Shown one piece after another: positions 58,701 through 64,000 of a DNA stretch of 64,000 bases (its first letter is position 1; each line of letters begins with the position of its first letter). Source of the DNA: Pseudomonadota bacterium. Its GTDB lineage: Bacteria > Pseudomonadota > Gammaproteobacteria > Burkholderiales > Thiobacteraceae. A program made the position numbers and the translations under genes. The DNA lies in assembly GCA_021812385.1 (NCBI GenBank), contig JAKANO010000012.1, forward strand, positions 39,714 through 103,713, written 5' to 3'. The notes beneath the pieces are model-generated. The model ran no database searches. It was not told the DNA's origin and was given only the letters and a program-made list of their open reading frames with translations.

Positions 58701-61407
58701 GCCGACAATTCCAATGAAGTGGCTTTGGAGCGGTTATTTGGCGTTGTATTTTTTGGCGTTGCTTTCACCCGCAGATTCGTTAATTCTCTCTTATCCGGAG
58801 TTGGCATGGAAGGCGGGTGGACAAACGTGGTTTCGTTTTGCGTCGAGTGACGCAGGGCAAATTACCGCACTTGTGGGACGTCTATTGGGCTTGGTGCCAA
58901 TCGGGCTGTTGTTGGAGTTGGATCAGGCGCGTTATGGAACGCGATCGATTCTATCAGCGGTGCGGTCGGCGACGTTGGTAGGTTTTGTGATGGGCGTATT
59001 TACTGCTGCAATTCAGCTAATAAAGCTAGAGGGCGTGGGGCAGTTTATTGAGCCGGTTCTGGCCGCTGGAGCAGTGGTTGCAGGCATGTTGATGGGGCGC
59101 GCCGCCCGTCATCTGAGCGTTGAATCATTACGGCAGATAGTACGTGTCACCATGCTGGTGGCAATTCCACTGTTGGGTTTGCTGATCTGGCGCGCATACG
59201 GGTTTGGTTTGAATTCAGGGACCTCGGGCGCGATAGTAGGTGGGATTAACGCGCACCGCTTCATCCCATTTTATCTTTCCTATTACGGTGCAGAGGGTGG
59301 CCGGCTTTTGCCCTTGCCGATGGCGATTGCGTTGTATTTATCGGTGAGCGTAGTTTTGTATGCCCTGAGTTGGGGGAAATACTTGGGCGTGCGGAGTGTG
59401 GCGGCCGGCGTTGCGTTGCTTGCGGCGTGTCTGGAATTAGGTCGATATTTTGCGATTGATGGATTGATTCAAACGGAAAATATTTTGCTCGCTGCGTTGG
59501 CTGGCGCCTTGGGGGTAATGATTGCGCGCTCGGTGGTGCGCTTATGGCGGGCTGCTGATTCTTCTCCCCAGATGCGCGGAGCAGCGCGCGGGATGGATGT
59601 GCAGCGAAGCATTTTTCGTGCTGGGGAGGTGCTGCTGGGGATGGGCTTTTTCAGTGCGGGTTTCGCCGGCGCGCTGATGCATACAGTAGCACCTGTGTGG
59701 CTCGCTGGCATTTTGGCCGTTTACTCGATTAGGTTGTGGTTGCGCCCTACGATGTGGTTATGGGCGATCCCTGCTGGTTTGCCGCTTCTGGCCTTTTCTC
59801 CCTGGACCGGTCAGATTTATTTCGATGAGATTGATTGCTTTGTGTTGGTCACATTAGGCATAGGCTTTATCCGCATTTTACCTATGCCGGTGCGATGGCG
59901 GCTTTCTTCAAGCAGCAAATTATTGTTACTGTTGTTGAGCATGTCTTACCTCGTGAGCACCCTCGTTGGCTTACGGCCTATCCCCGCCGCCGATTTGAAT
60001 GCTTTTGTTGATTACGCCAGCAATTTTAATAGTCTGCGCTTGCTGAAAGGATTCTTGTGGGCGTTATTTTTGCTCCCATTATTGCAGCGTTCCATTGATC
60101 AGGAAGGACGAGCACTGGAGCGTTGGATTATTCCTGGTCTGCTTGCTGGTTTGGCCGTTGTGAGTGTCGTGGTGTTGTGGGAACGTTTCGCGTTGGTAGC
60201 GTTGACGAATTTCTCCCACGATTACCGCGCTACCGCCACTTTTCCGGAGATGCATACCGGGGGCATGGCGCTGGTTGGGTATTTGACACTCACTTTGCCT
60301 TTTATTCTGGTCTGGTTGTCGCGCCGTAGTGCTATTGCGATCAAATTTTTCAGTAATAAATTTGCTGCAGTAGCCGCATATACAGGGATATTGTTTCTTG
60401 GTCTCACAGTGTCGGGTTGGATTTTTGAAGGACGTAATTCCGTTTCGGAGTTAAAGCACGCTTTGGAGATGCGCATTGCGCATTGGGAAACCAGCGCCTC
60501 ATTAATGGCCCCAGGATTGCGTCATCAAATCTTTGGTATTGGGTTGGGCCGGTTCCAACAAGCGTATTACTGGAGCAACCCATTTGGCGAACTTCCATCG
60601 CAATTCAGCTTTCAGCTTGAAGGTGAGTCGCGGCAGATTCGTTGGGGACCGCTAGAGTACCAGCGCATTGTAGACCAAGACGACGTTTATCTGACGTTAG
60701 TGGGTGGTCATTCCGCGGCTGGAGGCGTTGAACCTCTACACTTTGGGCAGCGGGTGACGCTATCGCCGGGTCAGCGATATATCTTGCAGCTACAGGCGCG
60801 GACGAATTCGCAGAAAGCAGTACTCACCCTTGAAGCATGCGACAAGTGGTTGCTGTATCCGGTGTCCTGTTCTAGCCAGAATATTGCGTTGCCGGTAAAA
60901 ATGGATTGGCGGGAAGTTCGCATGAGCTTTGTTGCGAATTCGCGTTTCTTCACATGGCTACCGCTCACGAATCAAGTTTCAATCTTCAACAACAGTACAA
61001 ATACCAGAATTGATGTGGATAAGGTGCGCTTATTGGATGAAGCGGGGCATGATCTGATCGCGAATGGCGACTTCACGCAAGGTAATGCACGCTGGTTTTT
61101 CGGCAGTGATCGAACCCATCTGTCGCAACAGGCGCAAAACACTTGGTTACAGATTTGGTTAGAGCAAGGGTGGTTGGGCGTGATTGCGTTTTCGTTATTA
61201 CTCGTGACTGCAATTGGTATGGCTTGGGTTGACTGGTATCGAGGAAACTTCGTGAAAGGCGCTTTAGCTTTTGCGTTGACGAGTTTTTCTGTGGCGGGTC
61301 TTTTTGATAGCCTGCTCGACGTGCCGCGCATTACAACTTTGTTTTTTTTGCTGATATGGTTGGCCTCGCTGGCACCAAAGTCGGAGCACCTACAGCAAAT
61401 TGCGTAG
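58693..61407 (+). CDS. VanZ/O-antigen-ligase-like membrane protein with inserted periplasmic beta domain
   Basis: This 904-aa protein is unusually long. The N-terminal part (about residues 10-290) holds VanZ-like transmembrane segments (YLALYFLALLSPAD; LLGLVPIGLLLELD). Residues 330-600 form an O-antigen-ligase-like set of helices. About 640-800 is a soluble region rich in beta-type residues (SPGQRYILQLQARTN; RIDVDKVRLLDEAGHDLIANGDF), resembling a carbohydrate-binding jelly-roll, then LEQGWLGVIAF and final transmembrane segments. It may polymerise or ligate glycan and bind it via the insert. It overlaps the beta-helix gene by 8 bp, suggesting an operon. Confidence 0.8.
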   Translation: MNRPTIPMKWLWSGYLALYFLALLSPADSLILSYPELAWKAGGQTWFRFASSDAGQITALVGRLLGLVPIGLLLELDQARYGTRSILSAVRSATLVGFVMGVFTAAIQLIKLEGVGQFIEPVLAAGAVVAGMLMGRAARHLSVESLRQIVRVTMLVAIPLLGLLIWRAYGFGLNSGTSGAIVGGINAHRFIPFYLSYYGAEGGRLLPLPMAIALYLSVSVVLYALSWGKYLGVRSVAAGVALLAACLELGRYFAIDGLIQTENILLAALAGALGVMIARSVVRLWRAADSSPQMRGAARGMDVQRSIFRAGEVLLGMGFFSAGFAGALMHTVAPVWLAGILAVYSIRLWLRPTMWLWAIPAGLPLLAFSPWTGQIYFDEIDCFVLVTLGIGFIRILPMPVRWRLSSSSKLLLLLLSMSYLVSTLVGLRPIPAADLNAFVDYASNFNSLRLLKGFLWALFLLPLLQRSIDQEGRALERWIIPGLLAGLAVVSVVVLWERFALVALTNFSHDYRATATFPEMHTGGMALVGYLTLTLPFILVWLSRRSAIAIKFFSNKFAAVAAYTGILFLGLTVSGWIFEGRNSVSELKHALEMRIAHWETSASLMAPGLRHQIFGIGLGRFQQAYYWSNPFGELPSQFSFQLEGESRQIRWGPLEYQRIVDQDDVYLTLVGGHSAAGGVEPLHFGQRVTLSPGQRYILQLQARTNSQKAVLTLEACDKWLLYPVSCSSQNIALPVKMDWREVRMSFVANSRFFTWLPLTNQVSIFNNSTNTRIDVDKVRLLDEAGHDLIANGDFTQGNARWFFGSDRTHLSQQAQNTWLQIWLEQGWLGVIAFSLLLVTAIGMAWVDWYRGNFVKGALAFALTSFSVAGLFDSLLDVPRITTLFFLLIWLASLAPKSEHLQQIA

Positions 61408-61607
61408 AGCGAAAGTAGTTTTGGATAGGTAATCCTAGCTGTCTGGCGTTACATGTGGTTTAAAGTTTAGCGGTTTAATCAGCTGCCTGAGGGATTGGGC
61501 GCATTAAGTTTAATTTAAGACTCTGTAATATCACTTAATGCTAGAATTTCACCCCTTTATGTGATTTTCATAGCATTTAGCAACAAATTCCTCAGGAGTA
61601 CCCAACC

Positions 61608-62219
61608 GTGGTTTCAAAAAATCGCGCAAGTTTTTTTGCCTTTATTATTCTGCTCGTCTTAAGTAGCAGCGCCTCAGCATCCATGGTGCTACCCCTCGGC
61701 CTGGATCGTTTGCATGGCAATGCCAAGGTAGTGTTTCTCGGCGAGTGCTTGAGCAATTCGGTGGAGATGGATCAGCAAAGCGGCCGCGTGGTGACCTATA
61801 CCACTTTCCAGGTGCTGGAAACTTATAAAGGCAACATAGGCAGCAGCTATACGATCAAGCAGATTGGCGGCAATTTGCCAGGCGCGAATCTGAATGTGCG
61901 CATGCCTGGCGTGCCGCAGTTTGAGGTCGGTAAACGCTATGTGGTGTTTCTGCCGCCGGTGTCGCGCTTGGGCTTCTCCAGCCCGGTCGGCTTGAGCCAA
62001 GGCATGTTCACGGTGAAGACCGATGCAGCGGGTGCGCAGGTGGTGAGCAATGGCCGCGATGTGGGCGATCTCATGGAAAACATGGCGCAAAGCAAAATCC
62101 CGAGCCGGGTCGCCGATAAATTACGCGCCATGCCGGATAGGTCTTTGCCGGCCAATTCCAAGGCGCGTGCCGAGATGAATCTCGACGATCTCCGCTCTGT
62201 TCTGCGCGGGATGCAATAA
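61608..62219 (+). CDS. Secreted hypothetical protein
   Basis: This 203-aa protein starts with GTG at 61608, preceded by AGGAG. It has a signal peptide (RASFFAFIILLVLSSSASA) and a mature part with beta-rich character (VVTYTTFQVLETYKGNIG; FEVGKRYVVFLPPV). I do not recognise a named family. It lies 2 bp before the matrixin gene and is probably cotranscribed with it. The 200-bp gap upstream, after the VanZ gene, must hold a promoter but shows no clear element. Confidence 0.75.
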   Translation: MVSKNRASFFAFIILLVLSSSASASMVLPLGLDRLHGNAKVVFLGECLSNSVEMDQQSGRVVTYTTFQVLETYKGNIGSSYTIKQIGGNLPGANLNVRMPGVPQFEVGKRYVVFLPPVSRLGFSSPVGLSQGMFTVKTDAAGAQVVSNGRDVGDLMENMAQSKIPSRVADKLRAMPDRSLPANSKARAEMNLDDLRSVLRGMQ

Positions 62220-62221
62220 CC

Positions 62222-64000
62222 ATGAAAAAAATTCTCGCGCAGTTTTCTTTATTCGTTTCGATTTGCCTCGGTGCTGCAACGGCCCTCGCCGGCGGTCCGC
62301 TGGAGTTGGGCGGCGCGGCCGGCCACACCCCGGTCGTCTACGCTAACGGCGGCTTGAACATCAGCATGAACCTGGATCAAGGCAATCTCGGCAGCCGCAC
62401 CAAGGCCCAAGCCGATGTGCTGATATTGCAGGCCTTTGCCTTATGGGACAACGTTTCCACCGCCACCGTGTCGCTGAATCGCGGCGCGGACCTGCCGGTG
62501 GATGTCACTGTGGCGAACTACAACACTTACCTTAGCCATTACAGCGACGGCCTGAATCCGGTGATTTACGACACCGACGGCAGCATTACCGACGACCTGT
62601 TCGGCGTCAGCGCGAAAAGCAGTATTCTCGGTTTTGCGGGTTCGGCCTATAACACCTCGACCGCGACTTATGTCGAGGGCGAGGCCGTCATCAATGGCTA
62701 TCTTTCAATTTCCGACAACACCTTGGTAGTGGTGCTCACGCACGAGCTCGGTCACTTCATCGGCCTTGACCACACCCAGCTCGATAACTCGCAAGGCTTG
62801 GCTAGCTCCAACTATGCGCTGATGTATCCCATCGCCTACCGCACGCTCGCCACGCTGCACGAGGACGATACGTCCGCGATCAGCGCGCTTTATCCGACCG
62901 GCATTAGCACTGCGTACGGCACGCTCTCCGGTGTGTTCACGCAAACCAATGCAACGCCGATTCTGGGCGCCAATATATGGGTAAAGGAAACCACCACTGG
63001 CAAGGTCTACAGTTGCGTGTCGGATTTCCTCAAACAAGGCACCGGCTTTTACCGCATGCTGTTGCCGCCCGGTACCTACACCCTGAACGCGGAATCGATA
63101 CAAAGCAATTTCACCGGCGGCTCCAGCGTCGGGCCGTATGCCAACTCAAGCACTTCTCCTTCATTCCTGGCCCCGCATCCAATCACCCCAGTCGCCTACC
63201 AAGGCAGCACGCCGGGCCAGACCAATACTTTCAAAATCACCGCCGGCTGCGCGGCGAACATCACCTTCAAGCTCGACGGTAGCGGCAATGTCGCTAGCAC
63301 CACTTGCGTGAATCACGCGCCGGTCGCGCAGAACGGCAGCGTTGCCACGCCATCGAATACGCCGGTGAACGGCATCGCCTCAGCCACCGATCAAGACAAC
63401 GATCCGCTCACTTATCGCATCGTCGCCCAAGGCACGCGCGGCACCGCGACCATGAATGCTTCCACCGGCGCCTTCACCTACACCCCGCAAGCTAACGTCA
63501 CCGGCAGCGACAGCTTCACCTTCGCCGCCAACGATGGTACGGTGGATTCGAACATCGCTACCATCAGCGTCACCATCACCAATACTGCACCAGTCATCAG
63601 CACTTTGACCGCCACGCCGCAGACCCTGCTGGATAATGCGACCAGCCAATTGCAGGCGACAGTTACCGACGCCGACGGCCCATCTGCACTGAGCTATCAG
63701 TGGACGATCTTGTCCGGCGGCGGCAGTCTGAACAACAGCGCCATCGCCAATCCGGTTTATACGCCAGCCAACGTGAGCGCGAGCACGCCGGTCACTATCA
63801 ACGTGGCAGTCTCGGATGGCGCGGCAATCACCAATCAAAGCATTACGCTGACGGTGAATCATGCGGCGCTGATCCGCACCAATGTCGCCTTGCAGTCCAA
63901 TGGTGGCGTGGCAACTGCGTCGAGCAGCATTAGTAATGGATTTGCAGCTGCGGGTGCGAATAATGGTGATCGCAAGGGTATCAATTGGGGTGCGGGTGGT
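62222..64000 (+). CDS. Secreted matrixin-type metalloprotease with Ig/cadherin-like domains, 3' end cut
   Basis: The frame is open from the ATG to the window edge (593 codons). A signal peptide is followed by the zinc motif H174-E-L-G-H178-x5-H184 (HELGHFIGLDH) and a Met-turn (ALMYP, about residue 200), defining a matrixin/metzincin. A carboxypeptidase-regulatory-like beta region follows (about 237-300), then two Ig/cadherin-like domains (APVAQNGS... and APVISTLT..., about 365-455 and 456-546). A glycan-binding NPCBM/discoidin-like start (NVALQSNGGVATASS) runs off the edge. It may process surface proteins or bind the polymer. Confidence 0.85.
   Translation, partial: MKKILAQFSLFVSICLGAATALAGGPLELGGAAGHTPVVYANGGLNISMNLDQGNLGSRTKAQADVLILQAFALWDNVSTATVSLNRGADLPVDVTVANYNTYLSHYSDGLNPVIYDTDGSITDDLFGVSAKSSILGFAGSAYNTSTATYVEGEAVINGYLSISDNTLVVVLTHELGHFIGLDHTQLDNSQGLASSNYALMYPIAYRTLATLHEDDTSAISALYPTGISTAYGTLSGVFTQTNATPILGANIWVKETTTGKVYSCVSDFLKQGTGFYRMLLPPGTYTLNAESIQSNFTGGSSVGPYANSSTSPSFLAPHPITPVAYQGSTPGQTNTFKITAGCAANITFKLDGSGNVASTTCVNHAPVAQNGSVATPSNTPVNGIASATDQDNDPLTYRIVAQGTRGTATMNASTGAFTYTPQANVTGSDSFTFAANDGTVDSNIATISVTITNTAPVISTLTATPQTLLDNATSQLQATVTDADGPSALSYQWTILSGGGSLNNSAIANPVYTPANVSASTPVTINVAVSDGAAITNQSITLTVNHAALIRTNVALQSNGGVATASSSISNGFAAAGANNGDRKGINWGAGG

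Noticed and set aside
61408..61607. Sigma-54 promoter upstream of the secreted hypothetical gene
   Set aside because: Only spacing variants (GG-N8-GC, GG-N11-GC) occur; none has the required N10 distance.

Overview
The window looks like a chromosomal segment of a Gram-negative bacterium, most likely a betaproteobacterium. The basis is the family-level look of the housekeeping proteins (PriA, GltD, GltB, HemE, LipA) and a long exopolysaccharide (EPS) locus of the exosortase A (XrtA/EpsH) type, common in EPS- and floc-forming Betaproteobacteria. The genus cannot be fixed from the sequence. I saw no rRNA, tRNA or CRISPR array.

Region 1 (1-15.0 kb) is mostly housekeeping. On the minus strand are priA (its last few codons lie beyond the left edge), gltD, gltB and hemE. 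A REP-associated tyrosine transposase element with inverted ends sits exactly between the hemE stop codon and the gltB leader. lipA diverges from hemE. It is followed on the minus strand by a NodJ/NodI-type ABC exporter, a small alpha/beta hydrolase, a 2Fe-2S thioredoxin-like ferredoxin and a MazG-like pyrophosphohydrolase.

Region 2 (15.2-37.1 kb) is the conserved XrtA EPS core, all on the plus strand with short or overlapping junctions. It encodes an export lipoprotein, Wzz-like chain-length protein, tyrosine autokinase, outer-membrane protein, ExeA-like ATPase, WecB, polysaccharide deacetylase, FemAB-like protein, glycosyltransferase, exosortase A with a fused EpsI domain, UDP-glucose dehydrogenase, UDP-glucuronate epimerase, glycosyltransferase, asparagine-synthase-like amidotransferase, two more glycosyltransferases, a sulfotransferase and a CapK/PaaK-like ligase. 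A well-matched sigma-54 (-24/-12) promoter lies upstream of the first gene.

Region 3 (37.1-57 kb) looks AT-richer and more variable. It holds a predicted small membrane peptide, an O-antigen-ligase-like protein, an acyltransferase, a second asparagine-synthase homologue that lacks the glutaminase cysteine (minus strand, with its own sigma-54 site), an MBOAT/SGNH O-acetylation pair, a second sulfotransferase, a glycosyltransferase, a secreted TPR protein and a methyltransferase. A minus-strand operon then runs aminotransferase, GT-A glycosyltransferase, flippase, Thr-type sulfatase-fold membrane enzyme, and a glycosyltransferase fused to a pseudokinase. A third sigma-54-like site precedes the aminotransferase.

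Region 4 (57.3-64 kb) carries a secreted beta-helix protein, a very large VanZ/O-antigen-polymerase-like membrane protein with an inserted periplasmic beta domain, a secreted hypothetical protein and a matrixin-type metalloprotease cut by the right edge. Together, regions 2-4 would build, decorate (uronic acid, amidation, O-acetylation, sulfation), flip, polymerise and export a polysaccharide, and sort PEP-CTERM proteins. No PEP-CTERM substrate, priming glycosyltransferase or PrsK/PrsR regulator gene is visible here.
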